Assembly: GCA_000309865.1 (NCBI GenBank)
Contig: AMGN01000090.1
Coordinates: forward strand, 1-64,000
Origin: Methanobacterium sp. Maddingley MBC34
GTDB taxonomy: Archaea; Methanobacteriota; Methanobacteria; Methanobacteriales; Methanobacteriaceae
Direction of reading: 5' to 3'
DNA length: 64,000 bases
Position 1 is the stretch's first letter. Every line of letters begins with the position of its first letter. A program made the translations under genes and the position numbers. Shown one piece after another: positions 17,535-27,144 of this stretch. The notes below the pieces were generated by a model. That model worked only from the letters and a program-made list of their open reading frames with translations, was not told where the DNA came from and did no database searches.

Positions 17535-19040
17535 TTGGAAAAAACGAATATATCCCTAAAATTATTACTGGTTATCGCCGGGCTTTTGGTAGTATTATCC
17601 ATTTCCCCGGTAATGGCTGATGATAGTCTGGCAGATTCTCAGTCTCCCAAATATCAGGGTGACAACCAGAACACCGGACAATCTCCCTATACTGGCCCAC
17701 AAACCAATCAAACAGAGTGGAATTACACCCTGAACTCCAGTGAAAGCATTGAAATAGCTCCAGCAATTGGCCCAGATGGAACCATTTACTTACCAGTTAC
17801 TATTAGAACAAATACTCATACCTATTGCGATTTGAAAGCTATAAACTCTGATGGAACCTTAAAATGGAATTACGCCCTTAATAATGGTGCAGGTAGTAAC
17901 TCAGGTTTTTCAGGAACACCAGCCATAGGGTCAGATGGAACCATATACATTCCAGGATTTGCTGAAAGTAAATGTTTCATGTTGGCTTTAAATTCTGATG
18001 GAACCTTGAAGTGGAATTACATCAATGAAGGTTCAACAGGTTGGAATTCTCCAGCCATAGGGTCAGATGGAACCATATTCACTACAGGGTTTTACCAGGG
18101 AGAAACTCCAATGGGTTCAAGACAATATGGTATACTTTATGCCATTAATCCAAATGGTACCTCAAAATGGAATTACACCATCACTGAACCAAGTTATGGT
18201 ATGAGTTGGTCATATGGAGCTCCAGCAATTGGTCCTGATGGAACCATCTACTTTACCGGTGAAATTGGCTACTATGGAATTACTGGCAGGTTATACGCCC
18301 TTGATCCCAATGGTACTCTAAAATGGCAAAAAATCATTAACCCCAACCCATCTTATTACACCAATCTCCGTATATCACCAGTGGTAGCTAAAGACGGAAG
18401 TATAATCATCACACCCTATTACTACAACTACGTGGACCATACCAATGTGGTTTATGTCTTTAACCCCGATGGAAGCGAAAAATGGAAAACAATCCTCCCC
18501 CATACTCTGATAAGAGGATTAGCCCTGGCCAGTGATGGAACCCTATATGTTACAGGATGGTACGAAAATGGAAACAGTATAACTGGAATACTCTACACAA
18601 TAGGGGCTGATGGTTCTCTGAAATGGAATTATACCACAGAGTATCCCTTGAACTTCAACCCGGTTATTGGCAACGACGGAACCATCTACTTTGGTGAAGG
18701 AACACTACCTAACACATTATACGCATTGAACAGAGACGGAACCCTTAAATGGTCATTACCAGTTCAAACAACGACTGCCCCAGTAATCGGAGCTAGCGGA
18801 GCACTGTATGTAGGTATTGTTAATGATGGTCTGCTAGGAGACCTTTACAGTCTTCTGACCATCAGGAGTCCATACTCTCCCCAGGATGATCCTGCCAGCA
18901 ACAACATCAATGACCCATCAAACACCGTAAATGCTGCCAGTAAAACCATAAAAATGCAAGAAACCGGACTACCAATTAATTTGATGGTTCTGGCCATATT
19001 AATGGTTTTAGGTGGTTTAATCCAAACAAAAAGGAACTAA
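17535..19040 (+). CDS. Secreted PQQ-like beta-propeller protein, membrane anchored
   Basis: The 501-residue protein has a signal peptide (LKLLLVIAGLLVVLSISPVM), then about nine repeats built on AIG(P/S)DGTIY and GTLKWNY, the blade pattern of PQQ-like propellers. A linker rich in Asn and Ser precedes a C-terminal membrane helix (LMVLAILMVLGGLIQ) and a basic tail. It should stand on the cell surface. Its role (adhesion, cell wall or binding) is not shown. The start is TTG with a perfect AAAGGAGGTG seven bases before. A close paralogue lies at 29558-31096. A T-run after the stop may end transcription. Confidence 0.85.
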   Translation: MEKTNISLKLLLVIAGLLVVLSISPVMADDSLADSQSPKYQGDNQNTGQSPYTGPQTNQTEWNYTLNSSESIEIAPAIGPDGTIYLPVTIRTNTHTYCDLKAINSDGTLKWNYALNNGAGSNSGFSGTPAIGSDGTIYIPGFAESKCFMLALNSDGTLKWNYINEGSTGWNSPAIGSDGTIFTTGFYQGETPMGSRQYGILYAINPNGTSKWNYTITEPSYGMSWSYGAPAIGPDGTIYFTGEIGYYGITGRLYALDPNGTLKWQKIINPNPSYYTNLRISPVVAKDGSIIITPYYYNYVDHTNVVYVFNPDGSEKWKTILPHTLIRGLALASDGTLYVTGWYENGNSITGILYTIGADGSLKWNYTTEYPLNFNPVIGNDGTIYFGEGTLPNTLYALNRDGTLKWSLPVQTTTAPVIGASGALYVGIVNDGLLGDLYSLLTIRSPYSPQDDPASNNINDPSNTVNAASKTIKMQETGLPINLMVLAILMVLGGLIQTKRN

Positions 19041-19144
19041 ATCCATCCTTTTTTTTTATTTTATTGATATTTGTTTTAGACATTAGGAAAAAACCAAAAA
19101 GAAATCATCTGTTTTTTAAAAAAAAACGCTCCGAGGGACCCACT

Positions 19145-19158
19145 ATCTCCCGGGAGAT
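19145..19158. repeat. 14-bp palindrome ATCTCCCGGGAGAT
   Basis: This is a perfect GC-rich palindrome in an AT-rich gap, 105 bases after the PQQ gene and before the Fic remnant. Its function is unknown. It may mark a recombination or binding site. Confidence 0.5.
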
Positions 19159-19219
19159 TATAGAGTAAATAAAGCCTTTAGAGGTTTGATAGCAAGATAA
19201 AAATCAACTTTACAGACAG

Positions 19220-19553
19220 GCATACTACCATGCCCTGAACTCGTTGATCAAAAGACTCAGGATCTAACAGATTGGCTCTTATATTTCCTGGAAGGATTTT
19301 TAACTTCTTTATCTGAAATTAAGAATAGGATAATGCTATTTCCTCAGGTGCACCAAAGAAAATAAAATTAACAGAAAAAATGTTGAAAATCTTAGAATAC
19401 CTACACTTAAACGGCAGCATCACTAACTCAGAGGTCCATAAACTCTTAAATATCTCTCGCCAGGGAGCCTATAAAGATTTACGGAGCTTAATGGATAAGG
19501 GTATTATAGAGAAGAAGGGAGAGAGCCGATCCACCTATTACATCTTAAAGTAG
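19220..19553 (+). pseudogene. Fic family protein, C-terminal remnant
   Basis: Three frames in order encode YYHALNS, then VDQKTQDLTDWLLYFLEGF and more, then a winged helix (SITNSEVHKLLNISRQGAY) ending at TAG 19551. This is the C-terminal order of archaeal Fic proteins: linker, LTxWLxxFLEGF helix, winged helix. The catalytic Fic core (HPFxxGNGR) is absent and at least two frameshifts are present. The last part is open from ATG 19380 for 57 codons and could in principle still make a DNA-binding peptide. Confidence 0.65.
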
Positions 19554-19828
19554 TCAAATGAGTAGTCGTTTTAGTTGTAGAATGTAGTTAAAAGGAGAAT
19601 GATGAGTCCACTTTATGGAAGGATTAAACATCTTTAAGATAATTATAGAGAATAAATTGTTTTTAATATTAAAATCAGTTTTAAGATGTAATAAAGAAAA
19701 AAAGGAATTTTATCAAAATTCTAACTAGTACCCATCAAATTCCAAGGCACCCTCTTCGGATACGCACTAGGTAATTCTTAGTAATTGCAGAAAGCTTTGT
19801 CATTAAATACTTTTTAACCAATAAGTAT

Positions 19829-19855
19829 TAATAATAAGACACATTAGTATTATTA
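19829..19855 (+). promoter_or_regulatory. AT-rich dyad upstream of RelBE
   Basis: TAATAATA (19829-19836) and TATTATTA (19848-19855) form a perfect inverted repeat 50 bases before the antitoxin gene. Toxin-antitoxin operons usually repress themselves through such sites. The assignment is inferred. Confidence 0.35.
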
Positions 19856-19905
19856 TCAATCTGATTATATGGGTTGACTTACATAAAAATCATTGGAGAT
19901 ATAAA

Positions 19906-20079
19906 ATGGCACAAATTCATCCAGGATTAAAAACTCCTAAAGAACCCTCCAAAATTGAGGAAAGGGAAATTTCTCCGGAATTTAAAGAGGAACTTCGCAA
20001 AGTTCGCAATGAAGTTAAATCAGGGAAATATGTTGTTTATAAGACTTTAGAAGACTTGCGCAAAGATATTTCTAAATAA
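19906..20079 (+). CDS. RelB-type antitoxin (57 aa)
   Basis: The ATG at 19906 follows GGAGAT by six bases and opens a 57-codon frame ending two bases before the toxin gene. The peptide is Pro-rich at its start and then forms a charged helix (EFKEELRKVRNEVKSGKYVV) and TLEDLRKDI, a pattern common in RelB-like antitoxins. By family analogy it binds and inhibits the toxin encoded next to it. Confidence 0.72.
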   Translation: MAQIHPGLKTPKEPSKIEEREISPEFKEELRKVRNEVKSGKYVVYKTLEDLRKDISK

Positions 20080-20081
20080 GC

Positions 20082-20342
20082 ATGCCTTATGATATCTATC
20101 TTTCTCTAGATCTTAAGCACACCCTTAAAAAACTGGAGAAAAAGGATAAAAAACACTATCTGAAAGTTGAAAAAAAGATAGAGCAAGTTTTAGAAAATCC
20201 TTATCACTATAAACCCCTTAAGGGAGATTTATCTGGAAGTCGTAGAGTACATATTGGTTCTTATGTTTTGATTTATGAAATTAATGAACTAAAAACTTAC
20301 ATTCTCTTTTTGAAATATCAACATCATGATAAAGTTTATTAA
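20082..20342 (+). CDS. RelE/ParE-family toxin
   Basis: The 86-residue basic protein has the RelE layout: LDLKHTLKKLEKKDKKHY helix, PYHYKPLKGDLSGSRRVHIG and the strand YVLIYEINELK, ending in HHDKVY. RelE toxins cut mRNA on the ribosome. It is encoded two bases after the antitoxin. Confidence 0.85.
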   Translation: MPYDIYLSLDLKHTLKKLEKKDKKHYLKVEKKIEQVLENPYHYKPLKGDLSGSRRVHIGSYVLIYEINELKTYILFLKYQHHDKVY

Positions 20343-20624
20343 AATGAATTAAGGTTTATTATTCCCTTAACGGCCGAATAATAACGGTTTAAGTGATTTA
20401 GGATCCATTAAGATTTAAAACAGGTCAAAGATTCAGGGATCAAAAATACAAAGATTAAAAATATTCATGTTGATATAAGTCCTTCTCTAATTTTACCAGT
20501 ACCAATGTAAAATGAGAATTATTTTCACTCAGAAAAGTCCCTGAAATTACCTTGAAAAATGCAATTATTATTAATAACTTCAACCCTTAACCATAATAAT
20601 AGAATCCAACACCAGGGGAATTAA
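20343..20624. other. Gene-free spacer before helicase
   Basis: No open frame with a ribosome site and no strong repeat was seen in this 282-base stretch. It is AT-rich and presumably holds the helicase promoter. Confidence 0.4.
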
Positions 20625-22391
20625 ATGCCACTTAAATGTCAAGAATGTGGGGAAATACTAAAAAAAGGATTGATTATCTGCCCAGAGTGTGGTAGGAGGG
20701 GTGTTTTTGTTAAAGATAAAAATGTGGACACCTACTCTGCCCTACTAGAGAACTTCCCCTCCTGGATGACACCCCGTCCCCAGCAGGAAACCATCCTGAA
20801 GAAAATTGCCCAGGGATTAGACCAAGGCTACCATTACATCCTCCTGGATGCTGGTACTGGAATAGGTAAATCTGCCATTGCCGTGACTCTGGCCAATTAC
20901 TTCTCCTCAGCATATCTGGTGACCATCACCAAACAGCTACAGGACCAGTACCATAATGACTTCAAGTTCCAGGTTTTAAAGGGTAGGAATAACTTTGACT
21001 GCATAGAGGGTATGGTTTTCAAGGACACCACCTGTGATGATGGACTCTGCCAGACCGCAGATCTCGTCTGTGACCATGGAATAAGCAGTAAAGGGGAATC
21101 AATCTGCTTCTATGACCTGCGGGGCCAACCATGGTACTTTAACAGTGAAGATCCCTGCCATTACTGGCTGCAGAAGGGTAAATCAGTACAGTCCCCTGTC
21201 ACGTTAATGAATTACTCCTCTTTTTTCCCGGAAATGAATTACATGGATCACTTTGGAGAAAGGGTTCTGGCGGTCTTTGATGAAGTGCATAACATGGAAA
21301 ACCAGGTCATGGACCAGTTAAGCCTGGAACTATCCAATAAAATCCTGAAAAATGATTTTGATGAATACATTGAAAGATTGATGGAAATTGACCAACTTGA
21401 TGCCATCCCCCAGTTAAGTGAGGATGATTTAACTGAGGATGTTGATTTCTGGAAAGAACACATTGTCAAATTTAATGATGCCTATAAATCCATACTTAAA
21501 GTTCCTGATGTGCCCTTGAAAAAGCGTAAATATGTTCACCGGGCTATTAACCGGTTATCAATGGTTGAAAGTGAGCTGGAGGATCATCCCACTCAGTGGG
21601 TGATTGAGGCCAACCGGAATGCAAAGATGGTCACCTTCAAACCAGTAGAGGTCAGTCGTTTTGTTCAAAGGTACCTTTTAAGCCATACTGATTACTGTCT
21701 CCTGATGAGTGCCACCATACTCAGTAAGGATCACTTCTGCCAGTGGCATGGAATCAACCCGGAGGATGCATTATATATCCAGGTTAAAAGCCCGTTTAAA
21801 ATAGAACATAGACCTATTTACCTTCAAACCTCGGGTAGAATGTCCAGTAAATATATTGACCAATCCAAACCCCGTTCCATCTCCACCATTAAAAAGATCC
21901 TGGAAAAACACCCGGAAGATAAGGGTTTGATACATACCCACAGTCATAAGCTTGCCACCTATATCAGTGAAAACCTACAGGATCCACGGGTAATCATTTA
22001 CAGCCCCCACCGTGATTTTAAAAGAAGCCCAAAAAGAGAGGTGGTCATCAGAAAATTCATAGAGTCTGAGGAACCACTGGTACTGGTGGCTCCCAGTGTG
22101 GATGAAGGGGTTGATTTGCCGGATGATCTGTGCCGTTTTCAGGTTATCTATAAAATACCCTTCCCCTACCTGGGTGATAAACAGATCATGACCCGGATGA
22201 GGAGGGATGGGTACTGGTATGCCTACAAGACTGTGGCCAGTTTAGTCCAGGCTTATGGTCGTGGTATGAGAAATGAAGATGATTACTGTGATACTTACAT
22301 TCTTGACCAGGATATTTACGGTGTTATGCGTGATAGGTGGCGTAAATGTTTATATTTCATCCCGGAATATTTTGAAGAAGCTATTTTATGA
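20625..22391 (+). CDS. DinG/XPD-like ATP-dependent DNA helicase
   Basis: The 588-residue protein starts with a zinc ribbon (Cys 5, 8, 19, 22), then Walker A GTGIGKS at 77-83, a Cys-rich insert at about 125-185 that could hold an iron-sulfur cluster, DEVHNME near 218, SATIL near 360 and the motif VI segment QAYGRGMRN near 541. This is the Rad3/XPD/DinG superfamily 2 order, which unwinds DNA from the 5' side. The ATG has CAGGGG about nine bases upstream. GC content is higher than in its neighbours, as in the core genes of this window. The N-terminal ribbon is not part of canonical XPD. Confidence 0.88.
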   Translation: MPLKCQECGEILKKGLIICPECGRRGVFVKDKNVDTYSALLENFPSWMTPRPQQETILKKIAQGLDQGYHYILLDAGTGIGKSAIAVTLANYFSSAYLVTITKQLQDQYHNDFKFQVLKGRNNFDCIEGMVFKDTTCDDGLCQTADLVCDHGISSKGESICFYDLRGQPWYFNSEDPCHYWLQKGKSVQSPVTLMNYSSFFPEMNYMDHFGERVLAVFDEVHNMENQVMDQLSLELSNKILKNDFDEYIERLMEIDQLDAIPQLSEDDLTEDVDFWKEHIVKFNDAYKSILKVPDVPLKKRKYVHRAINRLSMVESELEDHPTQWVIEANRNAKMVTFKPVEVSRFVQRYLLSHTDYCLLMSATILSKDHFCQWHGINPEDALYIQVKSPFKIEHRPIYLQTSGRMSSKYIDQSKPRSISTIKKILEKHPEDKGLIHTHSHKLATYISENLQDPRVIIYSPHRDFKRSPKREVVIRKFIESEEPLVLVAPSVDEGVDLPDDLCRFQVIYKIPFPYLGDKQIMTRMRRDGYWYAYKTVASLVQAYGRGMRNEDDYCDTYILDQDIYGVMRDRWRKCLYFIPEYFEEAIL

Positions 22392-22532
22392 ATATTTTAT
22401 CATTGCCGGTGAATATTGTTAAGTTTATTGAATTTTTACACAAGTAAAAATACCAATCATTTTTCATAACTTTTATATAATAAGTATTATAAAATAACTT
22501 TTAAGTAATTATTATAATTAGGAGTTACAAAT

Positions 22533-22712
22533 ATGGAAGTAATGAAAAATATTGATAAAAAACAGGACCTATTAAAAAATACACTTCATTCTCCTAAAAA
22601 GAGTGAGGATGAAGGCAATATCAGTCCTGAGTATGTTCAAAAAATCAAGAGGATTATGAAAGAAGAACGTATTAAAATAAAGGATATTGATCAGTTTTTT
22701 AATGAAGATTAA
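22533..22712 (+). CDS. Probable antitoxin (59 aa)
   Basis: The ATG at 22533 has TTAGGAG nine bases upstream. The 59-residue charged peptide (SPEYVQKIKRIMKEERIKI, ending DQFFNED) lies 36 bases before a RelE-like gene. It resembles RelB-type antitoxins in size, charge and position, but is unlike the antitoxin at 19906 in sequence. Confidence 0.62.
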   Translation: MEVMKNIDKKQDLLKNTLHSPKKSEDEGNISPEYVQKIKRIMKEERIKIKDIDQFFNED

Positions 22713-22748
22713 ATATAGGGGTAAAATAAATCTTCTCATTTTTTTTAT

Positions 22749-23045
22749 ATGTACAATATTGAAATCACCCCTGAAGTTGCTTCTAAATTAAAGAAGCTCA
22801 AGAAGAGGGACATGAAAAGCTTCCACAATGTGATTTCTAAAATAAAGCAAATAGCTATTGTGGTTGAGACCAATCCAGATCATTGTAAAAATCTCAAAAA
22901 ACCGCTCTCAGACTTCAAACGGGTACACGTCAACAAAGGTTATGTTCTGATATTTCTAATAAATAAAAGGAGCAAAATAATGGTGGTTGTTGATTACGAT
23001 CACCACGATAATATTTACGATAAAAATTACAGAACTTTTAAATAG
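22749..23045 (+). CDS. RelE/ParE-family toxin
   Basis: The 98-residue protein starts YNIEITPEVASKLKKLKKRD and has FKRVHVNKGYVLIFLI and DYDHHDNIYD, the RelE pattern of helix, strands and a C-terminal histidine-rich segment. It follows a 59-residue antitoxin candidate. It differs enough from the toxin at 20082 to be a separate module. Confidence 0.78.
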   Translation: MYNIEITPEVASKLKKLKKRDMKSFHNVISKIKQIAIVVETNPDHCKNLKKPLSDFKRVHVNKGYVLIFLINKRSKIMVVVDYDHHDNIYDKNYRTFK

Positions 23046-23305
23046 TTTTTTTCAATTTAAGCAACTCTCATTATTACAAATCTTTCTTTATGCTTTAATC
23101 CTGTTTTAAATACATATATCTCTTCATTTAACATATTATCCACTTTATATTCATACCAATAGGATTGAGAAGTTTTAAGTTTTTTCTGTGATTCCTAAAG
23201 ATAATCTCTAACTGAAGTTTGAATGGAATTTTTATTAATAAGTTGCCCCCTATTAAAAATATTCAATTAAATCATGATTATTCACTATAATTAAAAGGTA
23301 AAACA

Positions 23306-24295
23306 ATGCCATACCTGGTCTGCTATAAATGTGATGTCTACTACGAAGTGAAAACTGAAGAAGAGGAATATGAGTTAACCCACTGCGAGTGTGGTGAAAA
23401 ACTAATATATTTTGAAAATTTAGAAGATTCATACGGTTATGTGGACAGAGAATCTCTTTATAAGGCTTTAGATGAAGTAGATGATGTATTTGTTGATTTA
23501 GAAGAAACCATTGACACTAACCCCCGTGATGTTAACCAGAAACATGAACGGGAAAAATTGGCCAATGGTAAAACTTACACCCAGAAAAAGGCATCTCAAT
23601 ATGAACAAATACAGAATCACGGACAACTACTGATATATGCAGGGGTTATAATTTTTATCATATCCTTCTTGGTATTATTCAGCACACTTAACCTTATTTA
23701 TGCAATATTAACCCTTGCCGGAGTAATCCTATCATTCTATGGAAATTCACTAATCGCCAAAAGCAAAAAAGAAGGTTACAGCTGGCAAAAAGGGAATGAA
23801 GGGGAAAAAATAGTTGCAGATTACCTTAACACATTACCTGAAGATTACTTTGTCTTTAACGATTTGAAGTTACCTGGAAATGGGGGTAACATTGACCACA
23901 TAGTAGTTGGACCCACCGGTATCTATGTTATTGAAACCAAAAACTACAGTGGAAAGTACCGAATAAAAGGCAACCAGTGGTTATACTATAAAAATGGACA
24001 TCCCACAGAAATAAAAAATAACCCCGGAACCCAGGTCCGGAAAAACACCAAGGATCTCATTAAATTCCTTAACCAAAAAGATATTTCAACCAATGGTTCC
24101 TGGATCACCGGTCTGGTGGCATTGATCTGTCCTGACTTTCGGGTACAGGAGACACCCCAAAACTACAGGGTTCTCATACCCAAGACAGTACCGGAATACA
24201 TAATGAATGGTAAAAAAGAATCAAACATAGACTTACTGGGAAGAGCTGCCATGGAACTGGAAGAGTATTGTACGGAACTTACAATCAGGAGATAA
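23306..24295 (+). CDS. Membrane-anchored NERD nuclease-like protein
   Basis: The 329-residue protein has a short Cys pair region (Cys 6, 9, 27, 29), an acidic linker, two adjacent membrane helices (107-126 and 129-147) and a NERD domain from about 162. The NERD site is complete: GEKIV, IDHIV (Asp 197) and VIETKNY (Glu 210, Lys 212). NERD domains belong to the PD-(D/E)XK nucleases. The two helices should leave the nuclease in the cytoplasm at the membrane. Start ATG, preceded by AAAAGGT. The substrate is unknown. Confidence 0.85.
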   Translation: MPYLVCYKCDVYYEVKTEEEEYELTHCECGEKLIYFENLEDSYGYVDRESLYKALDEVDDVFVDLEETIDTNPRDVNQKHEREKLANGKTYTQKKASQYEQIQNHGQLLIYAGVIIFIISFLVLFSTLNLIYAILTLAGVILSFYGNSLIAKSKKEGYSWQKGNEGEKIVADYLNTLPEDYFVFNDLKLPGNGGNIDHIVVGPTGIYVIETKNYSGKYRIKGNQWLYYKNGHPTEIKNNPGTQVRKNTKDLIKFLNQKDISTNGSWITGLVALICPDFRVQETPQNYRVLIPKTVPEYIMNGKKESNIDLLGRAAMELEEYCTELTIRR

Positions 24296-24379
24296 TGGTT
24301 GATAGCGTCTTAAAACATAAATTCAATTGGAAAGGGCATATTAAACATTAAAATTTTCACTAATTACCATATCTCTTCC

Positions 24380-24760
24380 TTACAATAGATAATTAGATTT
24401 TCCCTTCTCCAATGCTACTTTTTTACCACTTGGATAAATAATCGGCTCTCCCTCACCTAAATCATCTTCACCTGAAAGTTGTTTACTTATTTCTATTTCT
24501 GCCAGCTCTTTCTGGAAGGTCATTAAGGCATGGGTTGTTTTTGATTCCTGGTTGAGGGTGTAAAGTTGTGCACTGCCAATTTTACGTGTGGGTTTAATAA
24601 TCTGGTAAGTTTCCAGTTCATCCAGTAACGTGTAAAGGGTACGTCTGGAGATTCCAGAAGCTTCAGAGAGATCTTTCTTGGTGTACTCAGACCAGGGATG
24701 AGTGATCAATATTTCTATTACCCTAACCCGTGGATAGTCACCCATTATTTCACTTAACAT
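24380..24760 (-). CDS. Winged-helix transcriptional regulator
   Basis: The protein has a clear winged helix in its first 70 residues (YTKKDLSEASGISRRTLYTL then LDELETYQIIKPTRK and a wing ending QLYTLN), followed by an acidic tail. It looks like the archaeal ArsR/TrmB-type regulators. I prefer the ATG at 24760 because GGTGAT lies four bases upstream; the frame can also open at 24772. It is divergent from the 90-residue gene at 24849, and the 88-base gap probably holds its operator. Confidence 0.72.
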   Translation of the reverse strand: MLSEIMGDYPRVRVIEILITHPWSEYTKKDLSEASGISRRTLYTLLDELETYQIIKPTRKIGSAQLYTLNQESKTTHALMTFQKELAEIEISKQLSGEDDLGEGEPIIYPSGKKVALEKGKSNYLL

Positions 24761-24848
24761 TGTCATCACCACAGTTATGTTTAATTATTAGTCATTCAAT
24801 GTATATATAATTACCACCATATTTATTATTACATAATAATAGAATATT

Positions 24849-25121
24849 ATGATGATTGATTTTGAGACTAAAATCTTATTCAACTTGCTATGGATGGGAT
24901 ATGTTGGGGGAAGACACACCTCGGAGGATAATGTTATCAAGAATTTTCCTCAAGACGAAAGAAAGAAGGCAAAAAAAGCCTTGAAAAAATGTTATAATAA
25001 AGGATATCTCATCTTAAAACCAACACATTATGGTCAGGAAATTATTATCAATCCCCGCATGTTAAAAGATATACGGAAAATGCCAGGAATAATTGAAATG
25101 GAAAATAAATATAGAATTTAA
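24849..25121 (+). CDS. Small hypothetical protein, winged-helix-like (90 aa)
   Basis: The 90-residue basic protein has two helices (NVIKNFPQDERKKAKKALKK) and a strand pair (KGYLILKPTHYGQEIIINP). This fits a small winged-helix fold, although no family is recognised. No Shine-Dalgarno site precedes the ATG, so it may be leaderless. A broken homologue lies at 48189-48399. Confidence 0.6.
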   Translation: MMIDFETKILFNLLWMGYVGGRHTSEDNVIKNFPQDERKKAKKALKKCYNKGYLILKPTHYGQEIIINPRMLKDIRKMPGIIEMENKYRI

Positions 25122-25429
25122 CACTTTCTTATCCTTAAATATAGTTTTAATAAGTTTCCAGCCCACATAAAGAGATGAATATCACTATCAACTTGAAATG
25201 TTAAATAAATATGTTAATGTTGAATTCATAAAAACTATAATGAGTACCAGTAAAAATGCAATTAAAATTGATTTTTCACTTTTGAACATACGCATTGCCT
25301 ATAAAGTAATTCATTTTTAATTTTCCACTTTAATTTTTAAATTAATCATAATAGCGCCCCCAACTCTTTTAGAAAGGTCTCCATTTCGCCCTAATAATTC
25401 TATTTTGTGTTTAATCAACTTTATCATGG
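25122..25429. other. Convergent spacer
   Basis: This 308-base gap lies between two genes whose 3' ends face it. It is AT-rich with several short T-runs on each strand, and no gene or strong repeat was seen. Confidence 0.4.
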
Positions 25430-26230
25430 TTAATTTATGTAATAAATCCTTTCTGGACTACTACTGTATAAACCATCACTGTAAGGATAGAAAATTTGAT
25501 GGATGGTGTTAATGTTATAGTACACCTGAAATGCGCTCTTCTTTTTGGAAGTGTATTGAGTTACATCTTCATCGGTGGTGTTATTGGTCAGGGCCAGGGA
25601 TGCGGGTCGGGAGGTGTGATAGTAATAAATGGGAAACTCCCTGTATTCCAGGTTGGGGTATTTCATTTCCATCATTAACATGGCCTGGTAACAGGCCAGA
25701 TGGTCGCTGTTACCATCTCCAGTAACTGTGTAGAAAACAGTGTATCCCTGGTTCAGGTAGAGATTTTCCATGGTGGTGAATACCTCTGCAGCAGTTAATG
25801 TGCCATCAGAATATCCCTGTATATTATAATCATCACAACCATAAATGGCCATTACTCTTTTAAAGGAATCCTCTCTGATCAATTTTTTAGTGTAGCTGGT
25901 TGATGAATTTGCAGGAATATCAATTTTATAATAATTGGTTACATTTAGTAAGGTTGAACCCAGTCCATCACCGGATGCCATGAGTTCAAAATGGATTTTG
26001 GTTCCATTAGCCATGAGTTTTCCAATTGTTCCACCGGCACCAATGGTCTCATCATCTGGATGGGGAATAATAAATGCCACTTTCTCTGCCGATGATGAGT
26101 TATTAGTCACGTTTTGTGTTCCATTGGTACTGATTTGTGAAGTATTATTGTTGGCTGAAAGTATGGGGAATAATGCAATTAATAAAATGATTGGTATGGT
26201 TATAATAAAAATGTGGAATGTTCTTTTCAT
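25430..26230 (-). CDS. PIG-L (LmbE-like) deacetylase, signal-anchored
   Basis: The protein begins with a basic end and one hydrophobic helix (FHIFIITIPIILLIALFPIL), then a Ser/Asn-rich linker and the PIG-L domain. The zinc motif HPDDE occurs in FIIPHPDDETIGAGG, and the later zinc histidine in SDHLACY. PIG-L enzymes remove acetyl groups from N-acetylglucosamine derivatives. The leading helix places it outside the membrane, perhaps acting on envelope glycans. I chose ATG 26230 because GGGGAT lies upstream of it; the frame also opens at 26245. Confidence 0.82.
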   Translation of the reverse strand: MKRTFHIFIITIPIILLIALFPILSANNNTSQISTNGTQNVTNNSSSAEKVAFIIPHPDDETIGAGGTIGKLMANGTKIHFELMASGDGLGSTLLNVTNYYKIDIPANSSTSYTKKLIREDSFKRVMAIYGCDDYNIQGYSDGTLTAAEVFTTMENLYLNQGYTVFYTVTGDGNSDHLACYQAMLMMEMKYPNLEYREFPIYYYHTSRPASLALTNNTTDEDVTQYTSKKKSAFQVYYNINTIHQIFYPYSDGLYSSSPERIYYIN

Positions 26231-26283
26231 TTTTTTTATCCCCATTACTCATTATTATTGTCAGCGTTTTTTACTATATCATA

Positions 26284-26325
26284 AGATGGAATAAGTGTAA
26301 TTTTAGATGGAATAAATGTAATTTT
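26284..26325. repeat. 21-bp tandem duplication
   Basis: AGATGGAATAAGTGTAATTTT (26284-26304) is repeated directly at 26305-26325 with one change. It lies in the divergent promoter region of the PIG-L and HXXEE genes and could double a binding site, or be a simple replication slip. Confidence 0.8.
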
Positions 26326-26514
26326 CATTATTTAAGATATAATAGAATATTTAAAGTATTTATTCCATATTTACGCCCATTCACACCCAATTCTTTCCCG
26401 AATTTTTAGAAAAAAAAGATATATTAAAAAATGGTTAAAAATAATATTGAAAACTATACCTTATTTATCAAACTGGGAAGAATAAATGATAGTAATAAAA
26501 AAGGGGGAGTGAAA

Positions 26515-27117
26515 ATAAACCAAAATTACAACTTTATCTGGCAAAGAATTGGGGTTTTTCTGGGCCCGATATTATTAACTATTTTTGTATGCTTTAAATT
26601 TACTGATCCAGGGTTTACATGGATTGCATTTTTTTATTGGCTTCATTTGCCTTTGATAATGATTCATGAGACCGAAGAGTATGTTTTCCCTGGTGGATTT
26701 GTGAAATTTTTTAACACTGAAACAGTTTTAAGCAATGACCCCCCTGAACTGGATTCACCGGTAACACCAGGTTACGGGTTTTTTGTTAATATGTCCATCT
26801 GGATTTTGGCAATAATCGGTGGTTTGACTGCAAATATTTTGCCGTGGATAGGTATGGGTTTAATTATTTTCCAGCTTCTTATAAATGGAATTCAGCACAC
26901 TGTAATTTTCCAGATTAAAAAACAGGGATATAATCCAGGATTATTTACAACATGGTTAGTTATAAATCCATTTTGCGTTGTAACAATATTTTATGCCCTG
27001 AAATTCAATGTTTTAACTTCAATGGATTGGATTCTGGCTTTTGCAGTGGGAGTTGGTTATATCCTTATTCTTATGATAAATACAATGAGGTTACGTAAAA
27101 AGAAAATTTCTTCATAG
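26515..27117 (+). CDS. HXXEE-domain membrane protein
   Basis: The protein has about five membrane helices. The sequence LIMIHETEEYVFPGGF carries the HxxEE motif at the end of the second helix, which names the family; its function is unknown. The frame is open from ATG 26431, but that start has no ribosome site. GGGGGAG at 26503-26509 lies five bases before an ATA codon at 26515, so I place the start there; a GTG at 26509 overlaps the site itself. Confidence 0.78.
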   Translation: MNQNYNFIWQRIGVFLGPILLTIFVCFKFTDPGFTWIAFFYWLHLPLIMIHETEEYVFPGGFVKFFNTETVLSNDPPELDSPVTPGYGFFVNMSIWILAIIGGLTANILPWIGMGLIIFQLLINGIQHTVIFQIKKQGYNPGLFTTWLVINPFCVVTIFYALKFNVLTSMDWILAFAVGVGYILILMINTMRLRKKKISS

Positions 27118-27144
27118 TAGAGTTAAACTAAACAAAAATTATGA

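Noticed and set aside
26431..26514. 28-codon N-terminal extension of the HXXEE gene
   Set aside because: It has no ribosome site, a hydrophilic sequence unlike the family, and a good GGGGGAG site follows it.
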